Positions 9,679 to 19,414 of a stretch of DNA of 64,000 nucleotides are shown here, piece after piece. Source of the DNA: Bacteroidota bacterium. Lineage in GTDB: Bacteria > Bacteroidota > Bacteroidia > B-17B0 > Aurantibacillaceae. The DNA is taken from NCBI GenBank assembly GCA_013298715.1, contig JAAFIQ010000001.1, forward strand, positions 248,001 through 312,000, read 5' to 3'. Made by a program: the position numbers and the translations under genes. Each line of letters opens with the position of its first letter. Within the stretch, counting starts at the first letter, position 1. The notes below the pieces were generated by a model. The model saw only the letters and a program-made list of their open reading frames with translations, ran no database searches and was not told the DNA's origin.

Positions 9679-10680
9679 ATGAAAATTGCAAATTTATTGG
9701 TGATAGCATCTATACTCGTTGTGAATATGCAATGTAACTCTCAAAACAAAAAAAATATGGAAGAAAACAAAAATCCTTTATTATGTAAGCCCGAAAACGG
9801 TGTTTGCGAAATTGCCACAAGCAAAAGCAATACAACAACATCCGAAAGCAAGAAGGACATTCATAAAGCAGTTAAAATAATCTATTACACCGATCCTATT
9901 TGCTCATCATGCTGGGGTATTGAACCGCAACTGAGGAAACTAAAATTAGAATATGGAAATTTAATTGATATTGAATACCGAATGGGCGGCTTATTAAAAG
10001 ATTGGACGTACAACAGTGGGGGCATCAGCAAACCTTCGGATGTAGCCCATCATTGGGATGAGGTTAGCCACTACTACGATATGCCAATTGACGGAGATGT
10101 TTGGTTAGAAGATCCTTTAATGTCGTCGTACCCACCTTCAATTGCCTTTAAAGCAGCTGAGTTGCAAGATAAAGAAAAATCAGTTTTATTTCTTCGTGAA
10201 ATAAGAGAAATGGTTTTTTTAAAAAAGGTGAATATTACTAAATGGGAAAATTTAGAAAAAGCTGCTAAAAAAGTAGGCTTAAACATGAAGCAATTTAAAC
10301 AAGATTATGAAGGAAAGGCAAAAGAAACATTTATTGAAGATTTGAATAATGGCGGCAAATTAGGTGTAAGGGGTTTCCCAACGTTATTTTTTACAGATAG
10401 TTTAGGTAAGTACGAAATAGTTTATGGCGCTATGCCTTATACAAGTTTTGAAAATGCATTACTTAAATTTCAGCCCAATGCTAAAAAGGTTACTTATGAT
10501 AAAAGTTGGAATTTTGTTTTCTCCAAATATAATTCTTTAACCGCAAAAGAATATTCTGAACTAACTGGCACCGAACCTAAACAAAGTGAAGAAATGTTGA
10601 ACGAACTCACAACGAAAGGGAAGTTAGAAACATTCACCACAAAAAATGGCTCTATCTGGACTTTAAAGAAAACTGAATAA
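9679..10680 (+). CDS. DsbA-family thiol-disulfide oxidoreductase, lipoprotein-like (SpxH/FrnE-like fold)
   Basis: 333 residues. A hydrophobic N-terminus ends in a possible lipobox Cys19 (NMQCN), so it may be a lipid-anchored periplasmic protein. After a low-complexity linker comes a DsbA-like domain (about 65-265) with active site Cys75-Ser-Ser-Cys78 in DPICSSCWGIEPQ and the cis-Pro loop RGFPTLFF near 233. DPxCxxCWxxEPQ is typical of the FrnE/SpxH branch of the DsbA family. A C-terminal extension (about 270-333) resembles a small winged or helical tail. Role inferred: disulfide exchange in the cell envelope. It stands alone between its neighbours. Confidence 0.78.
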   Translation: MKIANLLVIASILVVNMQCNSQNKKNMEENKNPLLCKPENGVCEIATSKSNTTTSESKKDIHKAVKIIYYTDPICSSCWGIEPQLRKLKLEYGNLIDIEYRMGGLLKDWTYNSGGISKPSDVAHHWDEVSHYYDMPIDGDVWLEDPLMSSYPPSIAFKAAELQDKEKSVLFLREIREMVFLKKVNITKWENLEKAAKKVGLNMKQFKQDYEGKAKETFIEDLNNGGKLGVRGFPTLFFTDSLGKYEIVYGAMPYTSFENALLKFQPNAKKVTYDKSWNFVFSKYNSLTAKEYSELTGTEPKQSEEMLNELTTKGKLETFTTKNGSIWTLKKTE

Positions 10681-10797
10681 TAATCACAATAAATTTTCAA
10701 TTGTAAATTTAATTTTCTCTACACCATTATTAATAAGTTTAGTAAAATTTACAGTGCACAATTACATATTTTAAGATTCTACAATTAACTTTACAGT

Positions 10798-12024
10798 ATG
10801 CAAAACAGAAATTGGAAACAGGGTTCTTTCTACTTACTAGCAAGTATGTTTTGTTTTGCATTGCCTTTTAGAAATTTTGGAACGGAGTTGCCTTTTTCTT
10901 CGTATTTTATTTTAGGTTGGTTATTTTTTTCGTTTTTTAACCTTGAAAGAAAATATTTGATCATTGGTATAAAAAACAAAGCTTTTGTGCTATCTCAGTT
11001 ATTTTTTATTGGTACTTTACTTAGCGCTTTTTATTTTGGTGGGCCTGAACGCGAAAAAGCAATTGAAGTGAAGTTAAGTTTTGTTTTATTACCTTTCCTA
11101 GTGTTTTGTTTCAATTACCCAACAGAAATTTTGAAACGCTTCGTAAGCTCTTTCGTATCGGGTTGTTTATTTGCTTCTGTTTTTTTAATAGTACGTGCGC
11201 TCATTTATGCAGCAAAAGGAGAGCCTGAGTATTTAAGTTACTCTAGTTTTTCGTATTTTATGCATACTGCCTACTTTAGCATGTATCTTTTACTTGCGTT
11301 AATTTTTATTGTTGTTTTCTATCTTAAATGGTTTTCAAAAAGTAAATCACTTGTAAAAGTGAGTTTAATTTTTAGTTTAGTTTTTATAACAACTATTTTC
11401 ATGTGCGCATCAAAAATCGGTATCATTTGTTTACTTATAGTTGCGCCAATTTTAGTTTTGTACCGCTTTAAATTCACAATAAAAAAAGCTTTATTTTTTT
11501 TATTGGGCTTGGCCTTAATTATTATTTTTGGCGCTAAACTTTTTCCTACAACTGTTGAGCGATTTGAATCGTTAACTAATTTTGATGCCGCTCATATTGA
11601 TAAAAATTCTATTGAAAGCACATCTGTAAGGGTATTAATTTGGGGCGAGGCGAAGGAAATTTTTTTAAATAATTTTTTATTTGGAGTTGGCGTAGGTAAA
11701 GCAAACCAAGCGCTAAGCGATGCGTATAAAGCCAACGGATTAACTGGGGCGTTAGAGAAGAGTTTAAACGCACATAATCAATATTTACAAACCTGCGTAG
11801 GTATGGGTATAGCAGGCTTAATTCTATTAGTAGCCATGATGGCATTTTGCATTATCAATACCATAAAACTAAAACATATTATTATTATTTTATTTGTAAT
11901 AATTATTGCCATAAATTTTTTAGTTGAAAGCATGTTACAAACCTCAGCAGGAGTGTTGTTTTTTATGTTCTTTTATAGCTTATTTAATAGCCACGCTTAC
12001 CAAAAAATAGTGAATGAAAAATAA
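10798..12024 (+). CDS. O-antigen ligase / Wzy-type polymerase family membrane protein
   Basis: 408 residues with about ten to twelve predicted transmembrane helices. A Wzy_C/WaaL signature lies in the larger periplasmic loop (SLNAHNQYLQTCVGMGIAGL) before the last helices. Family members transfer or polymerise glycan from undecaprenyl carriers at the periplasmic face of the inner membrane. Sequence alone does not separate ligase from polymerase or a protein O-glycosylation ligase, and no glycosyltransferases flank it. It overlaps the M23 peptidase gene by 11 bases, which suggests coupled translation and a shared envelope role. TAACTTTA at 10786-10793 is a -7-like element only four bases before the ATG. 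Confidence 0.75.
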   Translation: MQNRNWKQGSFYLLASMFCFALPFRNFGTELPFSSYFILGWLFFSFFNLERKYLIIGIKNKAFVLSQLFFIGTLLSAFYFGGPEREKAIEVKLSFVLLPFLVFCFNYPTEILKRFVSSFVSGCLFASVFLIVRALIYAAKGEPEYLSYSSFSYFMHTAYFSMYLLLALIFIVVFYLKWFSKSKSLVKVSLIFSLVFITTIFMCASKIGIICLLIVAPILVLYRFKFTIKKALFFLLGLALIIIFGAKLFPTTVERFESLTNFDAAHIDKNSIESTSVRVLIWGEAKEIFLNNFLFGVGVGKANQALSDAYKANGLTGALEKSLNAHNQYLQTCVGMGIAGLILLVAMMAFCIINTIKLKHIIIILFVIIIAINFLVESMLQTSAGVLFFMFFYSLFNSHAYQKIVNEK

Positions 12025-13663
12025 ACTTCTTTTAATACTTTTTATTTCTTGTAGTAAAATTCTTATCGCACAAGAATATATTTGGCCACTAGATACTCCC
12101 TGTGTTATAACCGGAAATTATGGAGAGCTGAGGCCAAACCACTTTCATGCTGGATTAGATTTTAGTACAAAAAATAAAATCAACTTACCTGTTTATGCAA
12201 CTAAAGAGGGCTATATTTCGCGTATTAAAATTAGCGCTACTGGTTATGGCAAAAGTATTTATGTTACTCATCCAAACGGAAAAGTTACGTTATATGCGCA
12301 TTTAACAAGTTTCTCTAAAAAAATTACTGATAGAATTGTGCAAGAACATTATTCTCAAAAGAGTTATGAAATTGATTTTGCGCTTAAACCAACCGAATTT
12401 CCAATTCAAAAAAAAGAAATAATTGCTTACTCTGGAAATACCGGAAATTCAACGGGTCCGCATTTGCATTACGAAATTAGAGATGAAAAAACTGAAGCGC
12501 CACAAAATCCTTTAGAGGTATATAGAATAAATGACACTAGTGTTCCTACATTAAAAAGTATTGCGTTTTATAGTTTGGCAGATACTTCTATGCCAAGAGT
12601 AATATCTACTTATGCAGTAAAAACAAGTAAAACAAATCGACTTTCAGTTTTAAAAGACACTATAATACTAAGTCAAGGTATTTTAGGCTTAGCGTTTAAT
12701 GGCTTTGATTTACAAACAAAAAACGGAAGTCCGAACAATATTTTTAGTGCAAAAGTAACCTTGGATGAACGTGTTATTTATAAGCACACACTTAGCGAAA
12801 TAAGTTTTAGCGAACAACGTTTTGTAAATGAATTTAGTGAAGTTTTTGAAAAATTAAAATACCAAAAATGTTTTGTACCCACGTTATTCCCAAATAAATT
12901 CTACGATTCATACATAAGAAAAGGGAGAATAATATTAACAGATACAAATTTTCATACCGTTACACTAAGTGTAAACGATGAGCAAGGTAATGAAACAGAA
13001 TTAACATTTAAATTAAAAACAAAAAAACTAAATTATTACTCCGAAACACTCATAAAAAGCGATGTTTTTGTTGATTGCAGAAAAGATTTTTTTATTACTA
13101 AAAATAAATTACAGATTTATATTCCTGCAAAAACCTTGTATTACAGCACCAATTTAATTTTTGAAAACACAATAGAGCAGAGTGGTAAAATTATAATATT
13201 ACCAACTGAGGCTAATTTAAAATCTACATCAATTGTAGGTTTTGAATTACCTACAAAATTGCGCAAAAACAAAACTAAATTGGTATTAAAAAATGGTGGT
13301 AACACATTTATTCCAATAAATGTAAACGATTCGGTTTTTTATTCAGTGCGAAATTTTGGATGGTTTATTATAGATCAAGATACCCTTGACCCTGTAATTA
13401 AATCTGTTTTGCCAATTGCCAAAATTAAAGCTACAAAAAATTTAAAAACGATTTCTTTTAACATCACTGATAATTTAAGTGGCATTAGCACTTACAACTG
13501 CTATGTTAACGGTGGTTGGGTGCTTGCTGAATTTGATGCAAAAAGTAACTCGTTAAATTGTATATTACCAGATAACCTCCCAAAGGGAAAACAACAATTT
13601 AAAATTGAAGTTACGGATAGGGTAAAAAATAAATCAGTTTTAGAGTTTAAATTTGATAAGTGA
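12014..13663 (+). CDS. Secreted M23 (LytM-type) zinc metallopeptidase
   Basis: 549 residues. After a signal peptide (MKNKLLLILFISCSKILIAQ) the M23 domain (about 30-165) has the zinc-ligand motifs HFHAGLDF and GNSTGPHLHYEIR, plus YVTHPNGKVTLYAHL. All expected His/Asp ligands are present, so an active peptidoglycan endopeptidase is likely. The remaining about 380 residues are beta-rich and recall Ig-like or DUF-type tails in Bacteroidota M23 proteins; they end with a structured VTDRVKNKSVLEFKF strand. It overlaps the preceding O-antigen ligase-like gene and ends convergently, 9 bases from the phosphatase gene on the other strand. Confidence 0.87.
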   Translation: MKNKLLLILFISCSKILIAQEYIWPLDTPCVITGNYGELRPNHFHAGLDFSTKNKINLPVYATKEGYISRIKISATGYGKSIYVTHPNGKVTLYAHLTSFSKKITDRIVQEHYSQKSYEIDFALKPTEFPIQKKEIIAYSGNTGNSTGPHLHYEIRDEKTEAPQNPLEVYRINDTSVPTLKSIAFYSLADTSMPRVISTYAVKTSKTNRLSVLKDTIILSQGILGLAFNGFDLQTKNGSPNNIFSAKVTLDERVIYKHTLSEISFSEQRFVNEFSEVFEKLKYQKCFVPTLFPNKFYDSYIRKGRIILTDTNFHTVTLSVNDEQGNETELTFKLKTKKLNYYSETLIKSDVFVDCRKDFFITKNKLQIYIPAKTLYYSTNLIFENTIEQSGKIIILPTEANLKSTSIVGFELPTKLRKNKTKLVLKNGGNTFIPINVNDSVFYSVRNFGWFIIDQDTLDPVIKSVLPIAKIKATKNLKTISFNITDNLSGISTYNCYVNGGWVLAEFDAKSNSLNCILPDNLPKGKQQFKIEVTDRVKNKSVLEFKFDK

Positions 13664-13672
13664 TTCTCCTTC

Positions 13673-16600
13673 CTAAATCTTAACACCAATTACACACACA
13701 TCGTCTAGTTGTTCAAAACCTTCTTTCCAATTTATAAATGTTGACGAAATTTTTTGCTCTTGTTCGTCAATTGGCAATTGGGCAATTTCACATATTAATT
13801 TTTCAAAATTACTCGATTTGAATTTTTTTCCTTTTTCTCCTCCAAACTGATCAACGTAACCATCTGTTGTCATATAAATTACATCATTAGTTTCTAGTAA
13901 AAGGTAGTGGTTTGTGAAATCTTTATTCTCGCTTAAATAAATTCCTATGGGTTGTTTATCAGATTGCAATTTTATGATTTTATTGTTTCTTACAACTAAT
14001 AAGGAGTTGTTTGCGCCTGCAAATTCTAATTCATTAGTATTCATATTTAGTTTGCACAAACTTATATCCATACCATCTTTATTTTCTCCGGCTGCTCCGG
14101 TTTGCTTTAATGCCGAAATAATTTTTAAGCGAAGTTTATTTAAAACTAAATTTGGTTGTAATTCTTTTTCTTCGTTTACAATTTGATTGAGTAAATCAGA
14201 GCCTAACATACTCATAAATCCACCTGGTACGCCATGACCTGTGCAATCTACAGCAGCCCATAAAGCAAACTCATTTACTTTTGAGAACCAATAAAAATCG
14301 CCGCTTACAATATCTTTAGGCTGATAAAAAATAAAGTGTTGTGGTAAAGCTAGTTTAATTTGTTCTTTTGTTGGCAAAATAGATTGTTGTATGCGCAATG
14401 CATAATTTATTGAATCGGTTAACTCTTTATTTTTATGTTCAATAATATTCTTTTGACTTTCGATTTCGTTAGCTTTGTTAACGACTTCTTGAGTACGTTC
14501 GGCAATTTTATTTTCTAACTCTTTTTGCTTTTTAAGTAATGATTTTTCTCTTCGATTGATTAAAAGTTTAATTATGAGTGCAAATGAAATTGCAATCAAT
14601 AGATAAAACCACCAAGTTTTCCAAAACGGAGGACTAATAGAGAAACTAAAAACAAAAATGTTGCTTTCTTTATAATAACTATTTAGTGCTTTTACTTGTA
14701 ACGTGTACTCACCTGAACTTAAATTTGTGTAGCGTATTTTATTTTCTATTCCATTTTCCCTCCAAGTGCTGTCTAAGCCAAACAATCTATACTTAAACGT
14801 GTAAGGAGTTGGTGTAAAAATTTGTTCGGTATATAGTTCGAAGGATAAAAAATTTTCATTCCATTTTAAGGCTTCGTTTAATTGATTCTCATTTTTTAGT
14901 TGCGATAAATCAAAGCTTTTTTCTTTTATTAAAAATTTATTTAGATGCAAATTATACGCAAAATCTGGCACAATTATTTTTGATGGATCTATTATTAATT
15001 CGCCATTAAACGTTGCAAAATATAGCCTGCCGCAAGTGTCTTTTTGTGGAACTGAGTTAATGAAACTTCCTTCAGGTAATCCTAAATCGGAGTTGAAGCG
15101 AAACAACTGTTTTGAATTTTTATTCCAGCGCATTAACTGTTTGTCGCCCGCAATCCATTTTATACTATCGTTTTGCTCATTTATTGTGTTAATACTTTCG
15201 TTTTCCTCAAGCCCAACTTCCTTATTTAATTTTTTTGTAGAATAATCTTTTAAACTAAATTCGTATAAACCATTTTGGGTAGAGATATATAGGTTTCCCT
15301 CTCCATTTAAGCTTACCATTTTAATTGTGCTATCCGGAAAAAAGGCTGTTTTACTTTTTGCATTAAAATCCAATTGCTTTCTTTTTGTTGGATTGTATAT
15401 GGTAAATTGTTTTGGTCCTCCACTAAAAACCCAATCGCCGTTTGGTGTTATAAACGAATAATTTTCTTGATAACCACCTGGGAATTTATTGAGTCCGGCG
15501 TAAATAGACATTGAATTTTTTAAGGAATCATACATAAACATCCATCCATCGGCATAATGAAGTGCAATAGAAAATTTACTTGTGTTGCTGTGCCTAAACA
15601 TAAAACGCATTGCGGTTTGCTCACGAATATTATCATATTTTATTTCTTTAAATTTACCTGTTTCAGAATTAAATAAGGCAGGGTAGTTTGGGCTTGTTAT
15701 GAAGTAGTTTTTATCATCTATTGGTTTTATATCTTGTACTCTGCATCTGCTTGCATTTATATCCACTTTAGAAAATTTATTTGAATACAAGTTTGGTTTA
15801 AATGTTTTTGTAATTGTTCTTTCATTTGCATCGTAAACCAAAATACCATTTTCGTTTGCAATTAATAATTCTCCGTTAGGTTTTACATATAATTGATTTA
15901 CCGGAACCCTTTGAACGGCGCGGTCGTAAAAGTCTAAGTTCATATCAGTCCAACTTGCAATAAAAAATTGTTGTTGCAAACGGTTATAAACACTAAATGT
16001 TCCAATCTTGGTGCTCATCCATATATTTCCTTGCTTATCTTTATTTATAAATCCAATTCTATTATCAGCAATTGTTGTTGGTATTTTTATATTGTGTGTG
16101 TAATAGTTTATTTTTTTAGACTTTATATTAACAACAATTACACCTAAATTTGGTGTTCCCATCCAAACATTATTGTCGTCATCAATAACAAAGTTCCTTA
16201 CATTTTCTAAATTAAACTTTTCGGTATTTGCTAGTTGACTAATACGTTGGGCTGATTTATTTTTGGTATCAAAAAAAAGCAAGCCACAATAGGTTCCAAG
16301 CCAAATATTTTCATCGTTATCAACGTACACAAAATTTGTTATTCGGGCTGCGTATTCAATTCTTTCAAACTCTTTAGAGTTAACGCCATTAGTATAATCT
16401 TTAATTGCAAAGGGGGTAAATTCCTTGGTGTTTGGGTTAAAGATATTATGAGGCAAATCAACAAATTCATTACCAAAACTTGCCAAAAAAAAGTTCCCAT
16501 TTTTTAATTCAAATATTCCTTTTGAACAATTGGCATATTCTGGTTTTTTTACATTCGGGTTTTTACCATGTGGTAAATAAGAAATTATTTTGCCAGTATT

Positions 16601-17068
16601 TTTATCAAATGAGCAAATACCCGCGCCCCATGTTAACATCCAAAATCTATTTTTAGAATCAATAAATAGTTTTGATACAACTATTTCATTTTCTTTATCG
16701 CCAGCATTAAAATTTAATTTGTAATGTATTGCGTTATTTTTCTTGGTATCTATAAATGTAAGGTAGTGCTTGTTTATATATGTAAGCCATAAATTATCTT
16801 GTGCATCAATAAATAAGTTACCTATATTCTTAGAGAGTAATACCGAAGTATCCTCAGGATTAAATTGAATTTTATTTACGCCATAACCACTGTAATTAAA
16901 AAGCCCTTCTTCATACACACCCCACATCAATCCCTTGCTATCAAAACATTGCTGACTTGGGTAATTAATTCCGTAACTGGCAATAGAAACATGTTTGAAA
17001 TGCAAATCATTTTGAGAAAAGCAATTTACAAAAAAAAATACGAGGCTATATTTTAAAAAGAATTTCAA
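13673..17068 (-). CDS. Propeller-sensor SpoIIE/PP2C phosphatase (orphan copy)
   Basis: 1131 residues. It has a signal peptide ending FVNCFSQ, two-component-regulator-propeller repeats (for example DNNVWMGTPN), a Y_Y_Y domain (about 745-805), one membrane span (about 810-832) and a coiled coil (about 835-890, KELENKIAERTQEVVNKANE). The SpoIIE domain has all metal-binding Asp motifs: DIVSGDFYW (about 920), DCTGHGVPGGFMS, DGMDI, TTDGYVDQFGG and LDDVCVIG. Predicted topology is periplasmic sensor, single span, cytoplasmic Ser/Thr phosphatase. Unlike the two related genes in this window it has no SiaB/SiaC partner beside it. Its substrate could be a partner encoded elsewhere, or the SiaC-like proteins at 38192 or 57230. 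Confidence 0.88.
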   Translation of the reverse strand: MKFFLKYSLVFFFVNCFSQNDLHFKHVSIASYGINYPSQQCFDSKGLMWGVYEEGLFNYSGYGVNKIQFNPEDTSVLLSKNIGNLFIDAQDNLWLTYINKHYLTFIDTKKNNAIHYKLNFNAGDKENEIVVSKLFIDSKNRFWMLTWGAGICSFDKNTGKIISYLPHGKNPNVKKPEYANCSKGIFELKNGNFFLASFGNEFVDLPHNIFNPNTKEFTPFAIKDYTNGVNSKEFERIEYAARITNFVYVDNDENIWLGTYCGLLFFDTKNKSAQRISQLANTEKFNLENVRNFVIDDDNNVWMGTPNLGVIVVNIKSKKINYYTHNIKIPTTIADNRIGFINKDKQGNIWMSTKIGTFSVYNRLQQQFFIASWTDMNLDFYDRAVQRVPVNQLYVKPNGELLIANENGILVYDANERTITKTFKPNLYSNKFSKVDINASRCRVQDIKPIDDKNYFITSPNYPALFNSETGKFKEIKYDNIREQTAMRFMFRHSNTSKFSIALHYADGWMFMYDSLKNSMSIYAGLNKFPGGYQENYSFITPNGDWVFSGGPKQFTIYNPTKRKQLDFNAKSKTAFFPDSTIKMVSLNGEGNLYISTQNGLYEFSLKDYSTKKLNKEVGLEENESINTINEQNDSIKWIAGDKQLMRWNKNSKQLFRFNSDLGLPEGSFINSVPQKDTCGRLYFATFNGELIIDPSKIIVPDFAYNLHLNKFLIKEKSFDLSQLKNENQLNEALKWNENFLSFELYTEQIFTPTPYTFKYRLFGLDSTWRENGIENKIRYTNLSSGEYTLQVKALNSYYKESNIFVFSFSISPPFWKTWWFYLLIAISFALIIKLLINRREKSLLKKQKELENKIAERTQEVVNKANEIESQKNIIEHKNKELTDSINYALRIQQSILPTKEQIKLALPQHFIFYQPKDIVSGDFYWFSKVNEFALWAAVDCTGHGVPGGFMSMLGSDLLNQIVNEEKELQPNLVLNKLRLKIISALKQTGAAGENKDGMDISLCKLNMNTNELEFAGANNSLLVVRNNKIIKLQSDKQPIGIYLSENKDFTNHYLLLETNDVIYMTTDGYVDQFGGEKGKKFKSSNFEKLICEIAQLPIDEQEQKISSTFINWKEGFEQLDDVCVIGVKI

Positions 17069-17172
17069 GCAATGTAAAATTTAAAAATACTAAAAATGCA
17101 ATAATAAACATATTATCAAATCAGTTATTTCAATAATAAATGGTATATTTATATTTACATAAAACTTAAACA

Positions 17173-18102
17173 ATGCACAATCCTTTAATTAAACATGCAA
17201 AGCAATTACAAACCTTATTGATAAAAAGTAAAACACAGCCAAGCTCAGCATTGTACTTGTTAGAAAATAATGCGCGTACGCCATTATTTATGTTAGAATC
17301 TATAGCCCGTATTTTATATAAACAAAATGAAACACTGTATGCGAAGTGGCTTAAAGTTTCAAAAAAACTTGAAGATGCTTTAGGTGAACTTGACTACTAC
17401 GCCTACTATATAAAAGAAAACAAAACGTCTAGTTATTTTAATGTACAAGAAATAAATTACCTTGCAAAAAAGCACAACAAAGCACTAAATAAACTGAATG
17501 AAAAATTAGTAGACAAAGACTATTATTTAGACTGGATTGATGCTTTGCTAAAAAGTGAAATAAATTTTAACACCGCCAAGGAAAAGAAATTTATTAAAGA
17601 ATTATGCGATAAAGAATTGGTGAAATGCGCTGAATTTTTCAGCGAATTTACAGCTGGCTTTAATGATATGGAATTGCAAGTGCATGAACTGCGCCGTAAA
17701 TTGCGCTGGGTAAGCATTTACACACAAAGCTTTGATGGTTTATTTGCTTACAAAACAAGTAGAGCTAAATATAAATGGGAAAGTGAATTCATTTCTAAAG
17801 AAGAAACCATTTCGAAATTCAACGTATTGCCAACTAATAAAGGAATAAAAACTCCAATACAAATTAATAAAAAAGCCTTTTACGCATTAAGTTCTGTTAT
17901 TAGACAATTGGGCGATATTAAAGACCAAGGGTTAAAAGAGCATTCTAAAATATACACCGAAGAAAAACTTGATATTAAAGCCAATCCTTTAACCATTAAG
18001 AAAAGGCAAGACGAAGAAGCGAAATTATTAAAAGACGCCCACAGCTTATTAAAATCGTTTTTTGAAACTCATAAAATACATTCATTAATTATAGAAAGTT
18101 AG
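17173..18102 (+). CDS. Hypothetical helical protein, weakly CHAD-like
   Basis: 309 residues, almost entirely alpha-helical and Lys-rich, without signal peptide or membrane span. The block VHELRRKLRWVSIYTQSFDG recalls the first helix motif of CHAD domains, which bind polyphosphate through basic residues, but a second CHAD block is not obvious. It is divergent from the propeller-SpoIIE phosphatase at 13673-17068 and 82 bases before a LytTR regulator on the same strand. I do not recognise a specific family, so the CHAD link is a low-confidence suggestion. Predicted cytoplasmic. Confidence 0.55.
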   Translation: MHNPLIKHAKQLQTLLIKSKTQPSSALYLLENNARTPLFMLESIARILYKQNETLYAKWLKVSKKLEDALGELDYYAYYIKENKTSSYFNVQEINYLAKKHNKALNKLNEKLVDKDYYLDWIDALLKSEINFNTAKEKKFIKELCDKELVKCAEFFSEFTAGFNDMELQVHELRRKLRWVSIYTQSFDGLFAYKTSRAKYKWESEFISKEETISKFNVLPTNKGIKTPIQINKKAFYALSSVIRQLGDIKDQGLKEHSKIYTEEKLDIKANPLTIKKRQDEEAKLLKDAHSLLKSFFETHKIHSLIIES

Positions 18103-18184
18103 TGTTCCCTCAGCTAAAGGCTAGTTTTGATAATTTTAGTTTAAATAATAAATTTTTAATATTAAGTTTAAAAAAAATTTATGT

Positions 18185-18943
18185 ATGCAAAAATATAAAG
18201 CAGTAATAATAGATGATGAAGAGGATAGCCGCAGCAATACCAAAAACATGCTGCTTAACTACTGTTCTGAAATTGAAGTAATAGGCGAAGCGGCAAGCGG
18301 ACCAGAAGGAAAACAAAAAATTCAAGAGCTTAAACCACATGTTGTTTTTTTAGATATAAATATGCCGGGTATGAATGGTTTTCAAATGTTGGAAGGAATT
18401 TATAACCGAGATTTTTGTGTAATATTTTTAACTGCTTATAGCGAACATGGCATTACAGCAGTAAAAGCAGGTGCTACCGATTATTTATTAAAACCTTTAA
18501 TGCTAAGCGAACTACAAAGTGCTGTAAAAAAAGTGGTAGAGCATTACGACAAAAAAGTTGGCGCAAACGCAACACACGGCACAGGTAAAAGCGATACAGA
18601 TAAAAATTTGGTTTTAATTAACCACAGCAAAGGTTTTACATTAGTTGATTTTAAAGACATTGTGTGGCTTGAAGCAAGCGATAATTACACCAATTTATTT
18701 TTAAACGGACAAAAGAAAATAGTAGCTAGTAAAACCTTAAAAGAGTTTGAAGCCATATTACCAGACTCTGACTTTTTTAGAATACACCGCTCTGCCTTAA
18801 TAAATGTAAACTATGTAAAAGAATACAGCAATAACGAAGGTGGTGAAGTAATTTTAAGTGAAGGCACACACGTACAGGTTAGTAAAGCCCGCATTCAAGA
18901 GTTTTCTGATTTTATTAAAACAAAGAGTGTAACGCCGAAGTAG
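18185..18943 (+). CDS. LytTR-family response regulator (orphan)
   Basis: 252 residues. The receiver domain (1-122) has acidic residues IIDDEE (10-13), phospho-acceptor Asp57 in VVFLDINMPG and Lys in YLLKPLM. The LytTR domain (about 150-248) contains DIVWLEASDNYTNLF and FFRIHRSALINV. No histidine kinase gene adjoins it; Bacteroidota LytTR regulators often pair with a LytS-type kinase located elsewhere. It follows the CHAD-like gene and precedes two small secreted-protein genes on the same strand, which may be downstream members or targets. The ATG at 18185 is preceded by an AT-rich 82-base gap with no clear promoter. Confidence 0.9.
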   Translation: MQKYKAVIIDDEEDSRSNTKNMLLNYCSEIEVIGEAASGPEGKQKIQELKPHVVFLDINMPGMNGFQMLEGIYNRDFCVIFLTAYSEHGITAVKAGATDYLLKPLMLSELQSAVKKVVEHYDKKVGANATHGTGKSDTDKNLVLINHSKGFTLVDFKDIVWLEASDNYTNLFLNGQKKIVASKTLKEFEAILPDSDFFRIHRSALINVNYVKEYSNNEGGEVILSEGTHVQVSKARIQEFSDFIKTKSVTPK

Positions 18944-18993
18944 GTTTCGGATTACAAACAATCTTTGATTGACGCTAGTTTATAACGATAATA

Positions 18994-19401
18994 ATGAGAA
19001 GAAATTTGTTAGCAGCAACTCTTATTTGTTGTTCAGTAATTTCTTCTGGACAAAATTCTTGTGATAGTTCTAATCTTTATGGTAATTGGTTTTTTGTTAA
19101 AAGTTATTTCAGTTGGAATGTCCCGGAAAAAGATAGTCTCATTTACTTAATAGATAATGCTAAAAAATCGACAAACACTTTAACATTTAATTCAGTCGCG
19201 ACCTGTTTCTATAAAACTGGAAAAGACTCCACAAAACGAAATTATACTATTAATCAACAAAATTGTAAGATATATATGCGTCGTAAACAAAAATCAAAAA
19301 GGATATTTATTAAGGAAATCATTTTATTAGATGCTAAACATTTAATTCTTCAACGAGCAAACCCTCACCCTTACACAATATCCTTGTATAAGAAATCATA
19401 A
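18994..19401 (+). CDS. Small secreted protein, lipocalin-like
   Basis: 135 residues. A signal peptide ends VISSGQN. The mature part starts with LYGNWFFVKSY, the G-x-W pattern typical of lipocalin-like folds, and ends with alternating beta strands (ILLDAKHLILQ, YTISLY). It has no catalytic motif. It lies 50 bases after the LytTR regulator and 13 bases before the frameshifted TonB-C gene, probably as one transcript. Predicted periplasmic or outer-membrane associated; function unknown. Confidence 0.65.
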   Translation: MRRNLLAATLICCSVISSGQNSCDSSNLYGNWFFVKSYFSWNVPEKDSLIYLIDNAKKSTNTLTFNSVATCFYKTGKDSTKRNYTINQQNCKIYMRRKQKSKRIFIKEIILLDAKHLILQRANPHPYTISLYKKS

Positions 19402-19414
19402 GCTTTGATAAATC

